DNA from: Alistipes sp.
Lineage (GTDB): Bacteria; Bacteroidota; Bacteroidia; Bacteroidales; Rikenellaceae
Direction: 5' to 3'
Length of the DNA stretch: 64,000 bases
Assembly: GCF_020026455.1 (NCBI RefSeq)
Contig: NZ_JAHHQJ010000011.1
Location: forward strand, 1 to 64,000
In this document: one piece after another, positions 1-10,462 of the stretch
Numbering within the stretch: the stretch's first letter is position 1
How the letters are laid out: each line of letters starts with the position of its first letter
Program-made: the position numbers and the translations under genes
Notes under the pieces: generated by a model
What the model saw: only the letters and a program-made list of their open reading frames with translations
Told to the model about the DNA's origin: nothing
The model's database searches: none

Positions 1-56
1 GGACAAACTTACAGCTGAATCCTGTTTCCATTTACACAAAATTTTGGACAGTGTCG

Positions 57-94
57 AAAACATCCCGCCTCCGGGTATCGGGAGCGGGATGTTT
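57..94 (-). terminator. Intrinsic terminator after the META lipoprotein gene
   Basis: Arms AAACATCCCGC (58-68) and GCGGGATGTTT (84-94) pair perfectly over 11 bp. The A-run at 57-60 becomes a U-run on the minus strand, about 25 bases past the stop of the minus-strand gene at 117. The T-run on the other side makes it potentially bidirectional. Confidence 0.75.
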
Positions 95-116
95 CATTCA
101 GGGCGTCGGAGGAGGC

Positions 117-551
117 TCATTTCTTGGAGGAGGCTGTCTCCTGAACGGCGCGGAACTCGGCAAGCAACTTCCGGTCGTCGTAGAATTTCAACGCCTCGCC
201 CTTGATCTCATAGCGGTCCACCTCGTCGAGCATCTTCACGAAAGCATCCTCGTACTGCATCTCGGGACAGGCCATCCGGGTCATGCCGAGGTTCTCGAAC
301 TCCAGTTTCTGCCCTTCCAGTTCGTACTTGCCGAAGAAGCTGTTGCAGTTGGTGCGGCCCGACACGAGCGTATCGGCAGCGTTGAACTGCAGGGTGAAGT
401 AATCGGCCTCGACGCCGATGGTCTGGGCGGGGATTGCCTCCATTTTGGCAAGTTTCCACGTCGTGCCCTCCAGCGGAAGGGCCTTTTGCTGTGCTCCGCC
501 ACAGGCGGTCATGGTCAAAAGCAGCGCTGCGGCTGCAAAAATCTTTTTCAT
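117..551 (-). CDS. META/HslJ-like domain lipoprotein
   Basis: A 144-residue secreted lipoprotein. Residues 1-17 form a signal peptide ending in the lipobox TMTAC (Cys17), so the mature protein should be anchored in the envelope. The rest matches the META (HslJ) fold: the TTWKL strand near residue 30, the GRTNCNSFFGKYE core near residues 85-97, and a MACPE motif near 112-116. META/HslJ proteins are linked to heat or antibiotic stress in other bacteria, but no enzymatic activity is established. The gene stands alone, with a hairpin terminator just downstream and a candidate promoter about 310 bases upstream. The family call is firm; the cellular role is unknown. Confidence 0.85.
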   Translation of the reverse strand: MKKIFAAAALLLTMTACGGAQQKALPLEGTTWKLAKMEAIPAQTIGVEADYFTLQFNAADTLVSGRTNCNSFFGKYELEGQKLEFENLGMTRMACPEMQYEDAFVKMLDEVDRYEIKGEALKFYDDRKLLAEFRAVQETASSKK

Positions 552-860
552 AATTTCAAAATACGTTTGTCAATCGAATAATTCATTCAAAATACGCGCC
601 AGACGATGGTCGGTCTCCACCGTATTCCCGCAGCAAGGGGCCAGACGGGCATCAGTCAGGAGCCCGGGCGGGTTATGTCGAATGCAGCGGCGGGTTGCGG
701 CCCGGTCGCAAGGTATGCCGGCTGCAGGTCTTCCCGCGCGCGGCTGGCGGGGATGCCGGCGGCAAGGGCGGCATGGCATCCAGCCGGCCCGCAGACACGG
801 CTGAGGATCGAGCGACGGCGGGCCGAAAAAACAGGCGTCACCGGAGCTGATTCCACAGAA

Positions 861-891
861 CAAATATAGGCAATATATTCGGGTTGAGCAA
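861..891 (-). promoter_or_regulatory. Orphan promoter, TTG-N20-TATATTTG
   Basis: On the minus strand the -7 box TATATTTG lies at 868..861 and a TTG lies 20 bases upstream at 891..889. This fits the Bacteroidetes primary-sigma pattern. The next minus-strand start codon is more than 300 bases away, at 551. Confidence 0.5.
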
Positions 892-965
892 CAACCGGCA
901 CCAGAAAGGAACGGAAGCCCGGAAGTCCCGTCCGGCGAGACTCCGGGCATTTGCGCAACGCCGCC

Positions 966-1000
966 AAAAAAGGCCGCACCCCGATCGGGATGCGGCCTTT
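966..1000 (-). terminator. Intrinsic terminator of the PFOR gene
   Basis: AGGCCGCA-C-CCC (971-982) pairs with GGG-A-TGCGGCCT (987-998) around a GATC loop, with one internal mismatch. The A-run at 966-971 gives a U-tract on the minus strand, 21 bases past the PFOR stop. Confidence 0.85.
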
Positions 1001-1020
1001 CAGCGGAAGCAGACGGACGA

Positions 1021-4554
<3,534 letters not shown>

Positions 4555-4626
4555 TTTAGTTGAAATTTAGATGATATTTGTGTGTTTTTCCGATATTTCA
4601 GGAATGGCCCCGACAAACGGGCGATG

Positions 4627-4634
4627 CAAATATA
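4627..4634 (-). promoter_or_regulatory. -7 box of the PFOR promoter (TATATTTG)
   Basis: Minus-strand TATATTTG matches TAnnTTTG about 75 bases upstream of the nifJ start codon. I found no TTTG at the usual 19-21 base spacing upstream, so only the -7 element is claimed. Confidence 0.55.
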
Positions 4635-4705
4635 GCAATTTCAGCCGAGAATCCCTACTTACTGCCTCCCAAAAAGTGTTATTTTTCGACTTTTCAAATG
4701 TGAAT

Positions 4706-4730
4706 CGAATAACAATCCCTCTGTTATTCG
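4706..4730. promoter_or_regulatory. Perfect dyad in the divergent nifJ / M16 gap
   Basis: CGAATAACA (4706-4714) and TGTTATTCG (4722-4730) are perfect inverted repeats around a 7-base spacer. The dyad lies in the 367-base divergent gap (4555-4921), about 85-110 bases upstream of the inferred nifJ start site, with no U-tract. An operator is more likely than a terminator. The rest of the gap holds the two promoters and otherwise nothing recognised. Confidence 0.4.
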
Positions 4731-4884
4731 GTTAACAACAAACTCTCGAGAAATCACCGAGTTGCAGAAGTGGCTAACCAATAGCAAATTACCCGAAAAG
4801 GGGCACCCTCCCGGAAGCGTATGCGCCGTCCGTGGGCCGCCCCGGAGTGCAGGTCCTCCGGGCCCCTCTCCCGCGCAAGGCCGG

Positions 4885-4914
4885 TTTGCGGTAACGGACT
4901 TTTTCGTACCTTTG
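4885..4914 (+). promoter_or_regulatory. Promoter TTTG-N18-TACCTTTG of the M16 operon
   Basis: TTTG at 4885-4888 and TACCTTTG at 4907-4914 are 18 bases apart. The -7 box ends only 7 bases before the ATG at 4922, so the transcript should be leaderless or nearly so. Confidence 0.75.
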
Positions 4915-4921
4915 CACAACT

Positions 4922-6160
4922 ATGATTCCATACACCAGAAAAATACTCCCCAACGGGCTGACCGTCGCGGTCAACCGCGACCGGGCATCGAAACTCGCCG
5001 CCGTGAACATCCTCTACAAGGTCGGCGCGCGCAACGAGAACCCCGCACGCACGGGATTCGCCCATCTGTTCGAACACCTGATGTTCCGCGGAACGCGCGC
5101 CGTGGAGAATTTCGACCTTCCGGTGCAGATGGCCTCGGGCGACAACAACGCCTTCACCAACAACGACTACACGGATTTCTACATCACGCTCCCGAAGGAC
5201 AACCTCGAAACGGCCCTCTGGCTCGAAAGCGACCGCATGGAGGGTCTCGACATCACCCCCGCCAAGCTCGAAGCCGAGAAGAAGGTGGTGATCGAGGAGT
5301 TCCGCCAGCGCTACCTCAACCAGCCCTACGGGGACCAGACGATGCTGCTGCGCACGCTCGCCTACAAGGAGCACCCCTACCGCTGGGCGGCCATCGGGCT
5401 CACGACCGACCACATCGCCGAAGCCACGCTCGCGGACGTCGAGTCCTTCTACCGCGCGCATTACCACCCCTCGAACGCCATTCTGTCGATCTCGGCCGAC
5501 ATGGAGGAGGAGCGAATGCTGGAGCTGGCCGAAAAGTGGTTTGCACCGCTGGCCAACCACCCGTCCGCAATGGCTCCCATTCCGCAGGAACCCGCGCAGA
5601 CCCGGGCCCGGCACCAGGAGGTCGAGCGCGACGTGCCGGCCTCGACCCTCACCATAGCCTATCACATGTGCGCGCGTACGGAGGCCGATTTCTACACGGC
5701 CGATCTGGTTTCAGACCTGCTCTCGGGAGGCGACTCGGGGCGGCTCTACACGCACCTTGTCAAAGAACGCGGCCTGCTGTCGAGCGTCAACGCCTACATC
5801 ACGGGCGATGTCGACCCGGGGCTGTTCGTCCTCACGGGACAGCTGCTCCCGGGTGTCACGCCCGAAGCGGTCGAAGCGGCATTCCTGCAGGAGATCGAGG
5901 ACCTGAAAACGATCCCTGCGACCGCCTACGAAATCGAAAAGGTCAAGAACAAATTCGAGGCCAACACGCTCTTCGGCGAACTGAACGTGATGAACAAGGC
6001 GATGAACCTCGGCTTCTACGAGATGCTGGGCGACCTCCCCCTGATCAACCGCGAGGTGGAGCGCTACCGCGCCGTAACCGACGAGGAGATCCGCTCGTTC
6101 TGCCGCCGCACGCTGCGGCCCGAAAACAGTTCCACACTCATCTACAACGCCAGAAAATGA
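4922..6160 (+). CDS. M16 zinc peptidase, catalytic subunit
   Basis: A 412-residue M16 (insulinase/processing-peptidase family) protein. The inverted zinc motif HLFEH is present (His48, Glu51 base, His52), with the distal Glu ligand in the VVIEEF stretch near residue 125, about 75 residues on as the family requires. No signal peptide is visible, so the site may be cytoplasmic or periplasmic by an unseen route. The stop codon overlaps the start of the next gene (ATGA), and that gene encodes the inactive half. Together they resemble the two-subunit bacterial M16B pairs that form a heterodimeric clamshell. The physiological substrate is unknown. Confidence 0.93.
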   Translation: MIPYTRKILPNGLTVAVNRDRASKLAAVNILYKVGARNENPARTGFAHLFEHLMFRGTRAVENFDLPVQMASGDNNAFTNNDYTDFYITLPKDNLETALWLESDRMEGLDITPAKLEAEKKVVIEEFRQRYLNQPYGDQTMLLRTLAYKEHPYRWAAIGLTTDHIAEATLADVESFYRAHYHPSNAILSISADMEEERMLELAEKWFAPLANHPSAMAPIPQEPAQTRARHQEVERDVPASTLTIAYHMCARTEADFYTADLVSDLLSGGDSGRLYTHLVKERGLLSSVNAYITGDVDPGLFVLTGQLLPGVTPEAVEAAFLQEIEDLKTIPATAYEIEKVKNKFEANTLFGELNVMNKAMNLGFYEMLGDLPLINREVERYRAVTDEEIRSFCRRTLRPENSSTLIYNARK

Positions 6161-7425
6161 CACAACCCCGCATAACGCCCTCGCAGGTCGAGGTCGCCGA
6201 AGCCCGCTGCACGACGCTGCCCAACGGGATCGGACTCTACACGCTCGCATCGGAGGATTTCGAGGTGCTGCGCATCTCGTTCGTCTTCCGTGCCGGATCG
6301 GCCTTTCAGCAGGCGCCCTTCTCGGCGTCGGCCGCCGCCAACCTCCTCGCCGAAGGCACGCGCAACATGACAGCCCACCAGATCGCCGAGCAACTCGACT
6401 ACTACGGCTCGTGGTACGACGTGAATGTCGACCGCGACTATGCCTATGTCAATTTCGCCACCCTCTCGAAATTCGTCGACCCGACGCTCGCCGTGGCCGA
6501 GCAGATCCTGCTCTACCCCACCTTCCCCGAGCAGGAACTGCGCACCTACGCCACCAAGCGCAAACAGCGGCTGGCGGTCGAGCGGTCGAAGATCGACGTG
6601 AAGGCCCGCGAGGCCTTTGCCCGGGCGCTGTTCGGGGAGCGGCACCCCTACGGCATCTCGTCGCACGAGGAGGACTACGACAGACTCACGCGCGACGACG
6701 TGGAGGGTTTCTACCACCGGTGCTACACCGCCGAAAACTGCTTCGTCGTCTGCAGCGGCCGCATCGGCGACCACGAGCTGAAGGCCCTGGCCGAACTCGC
6801 CGGACGGATTCCGCGCGGCGAGGCCCGAGCCCTGCCCGACTTCCCCGCACCCGAGACCACCCATGCGGCATTTGTCGCGTATCCGGGAGCCGTGCAGTCG
6901 TCGCTGCGCATCGGCCGCCTGCTGTTTCCGCGCACGCATCCCGATTTTTTGGGCATGCAGGTCGTGGCGACGGCCCTGGGCGGCTATTTCGGATCGCGGC
7001 TGATGCAGAACCTCCGCGAAGAGCACGGATACACCTACGGCGCGGTCTCGGCGATGGTCAACTTCGAGCGCGAAGGCTATTTCGCCGTGGCGGCACAGGT
7101 CGGTGCGGATGTGACGCAGGAGGCCCTGCGGGAGATTTACGCCGAGATCGAACGTCTCGGCGCCGAGCCGATGCCCGAGGCCGAGCTGGAGCTGGTGAAA
7201 AACATGATGACGGGCGAGATGATGCGCATCCTCGACGGGCCGTTCGGCATCGCCGACGTGACGATCGAGAACATCCTCTGCGGCTGCGACAACACGGTAA
7301 TCGGCGAGAACATACGCCGCATCCGGCAGATGACACCCGCCGAAGTGCAGCAGCTTGCCCGGAAATACCTCCGCCGCGAAGATCTGGTGACGGTGGTCGC
7401 CGGAGCGGAAAAGCCCCGGATGTAA
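6157..7425 (+). CDS. M16 peptidase homolog lacking the zinc motif (partner subunit)
   Basis: A 422-residue M16-family protein. The start is fixed by the 4-base ATGA overlap with the catalytic gene. At the position of HxxEH it has SASAAANLLAEGT, so zinc ligands are absent. Conserved residues of the non-catalytic subunit are kept, notably the REEHGYTYGA segment near residue 290, which in M16B partners supplies Arg and Tyr to the active site of the other chain. It is therefore inferred to be the substrate-binding half of a heterodimer with the preceding protein, translated in coupled fashion. Confidence 0.9.
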   Translation: MTQPRITPSQVEVAEARCTTLPNGIGLYTLASEDFEVLRISFVFRAGSAFQQAPFSASAAANLLAEGTRNMTAHQIAEQLDYYGSWYDVNVDRDYAYVNFATLSKFVDPTLAVAEQILLYPTFPEQELRTYATKRKQRLAVERSKIDVKAREAFARALFGERHPYGISSHEEDYDRLTRDDVEGFYHRCYTAENCFVVCSGRIGDHELKALAELAGRIPRGEARALPDFPAPETTHAAFVAYPGAVQSSLRIGRLLFPRTHPDFLGMQVVATALGGYFGSRLMQNLREEHGYTYGAVSAMVNFEREGYFAVAAQVGADVTQEALREIYAEIERLGAEPMPEAELELVKNMMTGEMMRILDGPFGIADVTIENILCGCDNTVIGENIRRIRQMTPAEVQQLARKYLRREDLVTVVAGAEKPRM

Positions 7426-7743
7426 GCGGGGAAGGCCGGCCCGCTTGCCGGAAGCCGGCGCCCGCGGGTCCATGCCGGGGCGTCCGCAATGGATCCCTGC
7501 GGCGGAAACCCTTGTGCGGGTCGCGGGTGTGTGGGTGCGCGGGAGATCCATGTGCGCGGGAGCCGTTGTGCGGAAATTGTCGGGCGGAAATCGTTGTGTG
7601 GGAGAGGCTTGCAAAAGCCATTGTACGGATCCGGGAATCTTTTAACTCCGGAGGTTTCCACTCCGGGATGCGGCGGTTCGGTCGGACAACCCGCCTTGCC
7701 CGCTGCAGCCGCCATCGCCCGGGCAGAAAGACCGGGCATCGGG
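7426..7743. other. Non-coding flank with short degenerate repeats
   Basis: Between the M16 stop and the main array, about 7500-7620, the core CCnTTGTGCGG recurs in diverged form (for example around 7508, 7563 and 7589). Spacing is irregular and copies are poor. No gene or terminator is evident. Confidence 0.4.
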
Positions 7744-8140
7744 GTGGAAGTCGGGAAACGGGCGTGGGACCAGACATCAGGGTGGAAGCCGAGAAACGGG
7801 CGAGAGACCGGGCGTCGGGGTGGAAGCCGGGAAACGGGCGTGGGAGCGGATGTCAGGACAGTGGAAGCCGAGAAACAAGCGTGAAGCCGGGCGTCGGGGG
7901 GGGGGTGGAAGCCGGAAACGGGCGTGGGACCAGGCGCCGGGATGGAGGTCAGGAAACGAGAGTGGGACCGGGTGTCGGGGCGTGGAAGTCGGGAAACGAG
8001 TGTGAGACCGGGCGCCGGAGTGGAGGTCAGGAAACGAGTATGAGACCGGACGTCAGGACAGTAGAAGCCAAGAAACGGGAGTGAAGCCGGGCGTCGGAGC
8101 GTGAAAGTCGGGAAACGGGCGTGGGAGCGGGCCGGGAATA
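7744..8140. repeat. Array of ten ~40-bp degenerate tandem repeats
   Basis: Ten units start at 7744, 7782, 7820, 7861, 7905, 7942, 7982, 8020, 8061 and 8101, with lengths 37-44. Each opens with GTGGAAG or a one-to-two-base variant, followed by a near-constant GGGAAACGGGCGTGGGA block, then a more variable G-rich tail. Unit lengths do not keep one reading frame, so the array is non-coding. It lies between the convergent M16 and rsmA genes and ends a few bases from the rsmA stop. It is not CRISPR-like: no constant repeat with unrelated spacers. Confidence 0.9.
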
Positions 8141-8147
8141 GCGGCCG

Positions 8148-8939
8148 TTAGCGCCGATGTTCGGAGACCCAGTTCGTCAATTCCACAAACTCGGCGACGC
8201 CCAACTGCTCGGCGCGTCGGGTGAAGTAGGGATGCTCGGCCCCGCCGAAATCGCCGAAAACGGATTTCAGCGAGTTGCGGATCATCTTGCGTCGCTGGCC
8301 GAAGGAGGCTTTCACCACCTTCACGAACAGCGTCTCGTCGCAGTCGAGGCGCTCCGTGGCATTGCGGCGCAGGCGGATGACGGCACTCTTGACCTTCGGA
8401 GGCGGGTTGAAAACCGTCTCACCCACCGTAAAAAGGTACTCGATGTCGTACCACGCCTGCAGCAGTACCGACAGAATGCCGTACTCCTTCGAGCCGGGAG
8501 GCTCGGCCAGCCGCACGGCGACCTCCTTCTGGATCATACCCACGCACTCGGGGACGAGATCGCGATTGTCCAGCACCTTGAAAAAAATCTGGGACGAGAT
8601 GTTATAAGGGAAATTACCGATGATTTTCAGTCCTTCGGGGAAGCGTTCGCGCAGGTTCATCCCGAGGAAATCGCCCGCGATGAGCCGCGGCGTGAACTCC
8701 GGATAGTGCGCGTGGAGGTAGGCGACGCTCTCCGAGTCGATCTCGGCCCCCCAGACCTCGATGTCGCTGCGCCGCAGCAGGAACTGCGTCAGCACACCCA
8801 TACCGCAACCCACTTCGAGCACCGGACACGGCCGGCCGGCCACATCGCCTCCCGAAAGCGAGTCGCAGATTTTGCGTGCGATATTCAGATCGACCAAGAA
8901 ATGCTGTCCCAACGCCTTTTTTGCCCTTACTTCTCCCAT
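8148..8939 (-). CDS. rsmA: 16S rRNA (adenine1518/1519-N6,N6)-dimethyltransferase
   Basis: A 263-residue KsgA/RsmA, which dimethylates the two adjacent adenines in the 3 prime terminal helix of 16S rRNA during late small-subunit assembly. The protein starts MGEVRAKKALGQHFL, the canonical N-terminus, so the longer open frame upstream is rejected. The SAM-binding LEVGCGMG is at 41-48 and the catalytic NFPYNIS motif at 109-115. Length is typical. A TATCTTTG box lies 20 bases before the ATG, so it has its own promoter. Confidence 0.97.
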   Translation of the reverse strand: MGEVRAKKALGQHFLVDLNIARKICDSLSGGDVAGRPCPVLEVGCGMGVLTQFLLRRSDIEVWGAEIDSESVAYLHAHYPEFTPRLIAGDFLGMNLRERFPEGLKIIGNFPYNISSQIFFKVLDNRDLVPECVGMIQKEVAVRLAEPPGSKEYGILSVLLQAWYDIEYLFTVGETVFNPPPKVKSAVIRLRRNATERLDCDETLFVKVVKASFGQRRKMIRNSLKSVFGDFGGAEHPYFTRRAEQLGVAEFVELTNWVSEHRR

Positions 8940-8959
8940 AAACTTTACATTACAGGCCA

Positions 8960-8967
8960 CAAAGATA
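8960..8967 (-). promoter_or_regulatory. -7 box TATCTTTG of rsmA
   Basis: Minus-strand TATCTTTG lies 20 bases upstream of the rsmA ATG. The nearest TTTG is 14 bases further upstream, shorter than ideal. Confidence 0.6.
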
Positions 8968-9100
8968 CAAAAAAGCCGGTTCAAAACCGAATCGCCGGCG
9001 GATTGCAAATCCCTACGGCAATCAAAAGTGCTGTCAGGCGCCGACCGCAGCGTCCCTGCAGAACGCCGCCTGCCCTGCTGCGGTGTGCCCCGAACTACAG

Positions 9101-9475
9101 CTATGGTGGGGAGCAAATTCCGAGGACAGCTATGGTGGGGTGCAAATTTCGAGGACAGCTACGATGTGGCGCGGCCCCGGACAACTACTACTACGGCGCG
9201 GCCCCAATACGGGGATAAGCCCGAACGGTCCAATAAGGCTCCGGATACTGCCATGGTGGGGTGCAATTCCGGCCCCGGCTACGATGTGGCGCGGCCCCGG
9301 CCCCGAATACAACTACGACGAAGGCGCGGCTCCGATGCGGAGATGAGCCCGGGCAGCCCAATGCGGCACCGGACACGACTATGGTGGGGTGCAATTCCGG
9401 CCCCGGCTACGGTGTAGCGCGGCCCCGATGCGGGGATAAGCCCGAGCGGCCCAATAAGGCACCGGGTACGGTTAC
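9101..9475. repeat. Higher-order repeat array, ~128-bp modules
   Basis: A module made of CTATGGTGGGGTGCAA, then CTACGATGTGGCGCGG, then a GATGCGGGGATAAGCC block recurs with starts near 9130, 9251 and 9379; one short 29-bp unit at 9101 precedes it. The array stops two bases before the stop codon of the small minus-strand gene at 9478. The rest of the 8940-9477 gap holds only the rsmA promoter. The unit is unrelated to the array at 7744. Confidence 0.88.
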
Positions 9476-9477
9476 GG

Positions 9478-9732
9478 TCAGCGTTTCGAACGGCGGCTGC
9501 GCTTCTTTTTTTCGAGACGCTGCTGTTCCTGACGCTCCCGGGCCATACGGCGCTGTGTCAGGCGGAACGTGTAGAGCAGACCCACGAATCCGATACCGAG
9601 CAACGCAACCCAAAACCACACGGCAATGCCGCGCTCCATGAATTCGATGGCATAGATGATTCCTGCGATGGCCAGCACCATCAGGACAAGTCGCAGAAGC
9701 TGCATAAGATTGGTTTTCATGTCAATCGTCAT
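9478..9732 (-). CDS. Small two-helix membrane protein, unknown function
   Basis: An 84-residue protein with two hydrophobic segments, about residues 9-28 and 38-55. A strongly basic C-terminal tail rich in Arg, Lys and Gln (residues 58-84) probably lies in the cytoplasm. An in-frame Met5 is an alternative start, and nothing in the sequence separates the two. I recognise no family. The stop codon sits directly against a tandem repeat array. Confidence 0.6.
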   Translation of the reverse strand: MTIDMKTNLMQLLRLVLMVLAIAGIIYAIEFMERGIAVWFWVALLGIGFVGLLYTFRLTQRRMARERQEQQRLEKKKRSRRSKR

Positions 9733-9778
9733 TTAGAATAACTACCTTTTTGCCGGCGCCGCAACGCACCGGCGGTTA

Positions 9779-9935
9779 TTGCCCCGAAGATCTTCACGCC
9801 GACAGTCGTTGCCCCGGAGATCTTCACGCCAACAGTCTTCACGCCGGCGGTCGTTGCCCCCGGCAATCACTGTACCGAGGGACAGCCCCGGCGGCCACGA
9901 ATCCGACAGTCACAGCCCCGGCGGCCACGGCCATG
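9779..9935. repeat. Tandem repeat array, 30-bp and 20-bp units
   Basis: TTGCCCCGAAGATCTTCACG begins at 9779 and recurs at 9809 (period 30), with a partial third copy near 9838. A second unit, CAGCCCCGGCGGCCACG, starts at 9893 and 9913 (period 20). The array lies in the 9733-10054 gap, in the 3 prime flank of the gene at 10055. I see nothing else in that gap. Confidence 0.75.
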
Positions 9936-10054
9936 GAGCCGGGAACGGACCGGAGCACCCCGACCTTCGGCGGCGGAGCGTCGGCCGAAAGTCGGCGCCC
10001 CCCTGGGGAAGAAGGTGCCTTGACGGCCCAAAAACGGGCTTTCGCCCGCATCGG

Positions 10055-10279
10055 TCAAGGAATTTTGTGTTTGTTCACCTCATCGAGGTGGCGGCATTTC
10101 TTTTTCTTGAATTCGTTATACACCATGCCGGCTGCGGCCGCAACGAACAGCACGCCCACGATCAGGTCGAATACATTCACACAGTTGGAATGCGTCGCAC
10201 GCCAATAGATATTGGTCCCGAGCCATCCCAATGAGCAAATCAGGAAAAGCACGGCTAAAGAAAAGGTCTTCTTGTTCAT
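10055..10279 (-). CDS. Small two-helix membrane protein, unknown function
   Basis: A 74-residue protein starting MNKKTF. Two hydrophobic segments (about 5-24 and 38-58) are followed by a basic tail (EFKKKKCRH). The start is supported by the TAATTTTG promoter box six bases upstream; an upstream extension in the same frame is rejected because it would overrun that box. No family recognised. It resembles the protein at 9478 in layout but not in sequence. Confidence 0.6.
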   Translation of the reverse strand: MNKKTFSLAVLFLICSLGWLGTNIYWRATHSNCVNVFDLIVGVLFVAAAAGMVYNEFKKKKCRHLDEVNKHKIP

Positions 10280-10285
10280 AGGCGT

Positions 10286-10293
10286 CAAAATTA
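10286..10293 (-). promoter_or_regulatory. -7 box TAATTTTG, nearly leaderless
   Basis: Minus-strand TAATTTTG (TAnnTTTG) ends six bases before the ATG at 10279, implying a leader of only a few bases. No clear -33 TTTG was seen. Confidence 0.45.
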
Positions 10294-10462
10294 GGTTATC
10301 TCGGGGAGTCGGCTTCCTGCCAGCGGCCACGGAAGACCGGCTCCGTCATATCGTTCCCGATCCCCAAAGGGCGATTCCCTGACTGCGGAGTGCGGGCAAG
10401 GTCCCGGCAAAAGCAGGTCGCGTCGCGACCGCAGGCGGAATGCATCCCCGCAAGATCGAATA

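Larger units (their letters stand above)
552..1020. other. Intergenic gap between META gene and PFOR
   Basis: This 469-base gap has no ORF with family features. It holds the PFOR terminator (966-1000) and, on the minus strand, a good Bacteroidetes-type promoter at 861-891, far upstream of the META start. The transcript between about 853 and 552 is therefore either a long leader or a small RNA. I saw no recognised riboswitch class in it. Confidence 0.5.

Noticed and set aside
7744..8140. CRISPR array
   Set aside because: No constant repeat of 24-37 bp with unrelated spacers; all parts of each unit are related, and no cas genes occur in the window.
8940..9116. N-terminal extension of rsmA
   Set aside because: The family N-terminus is at 8939 and a promoter box lies inside the extension.
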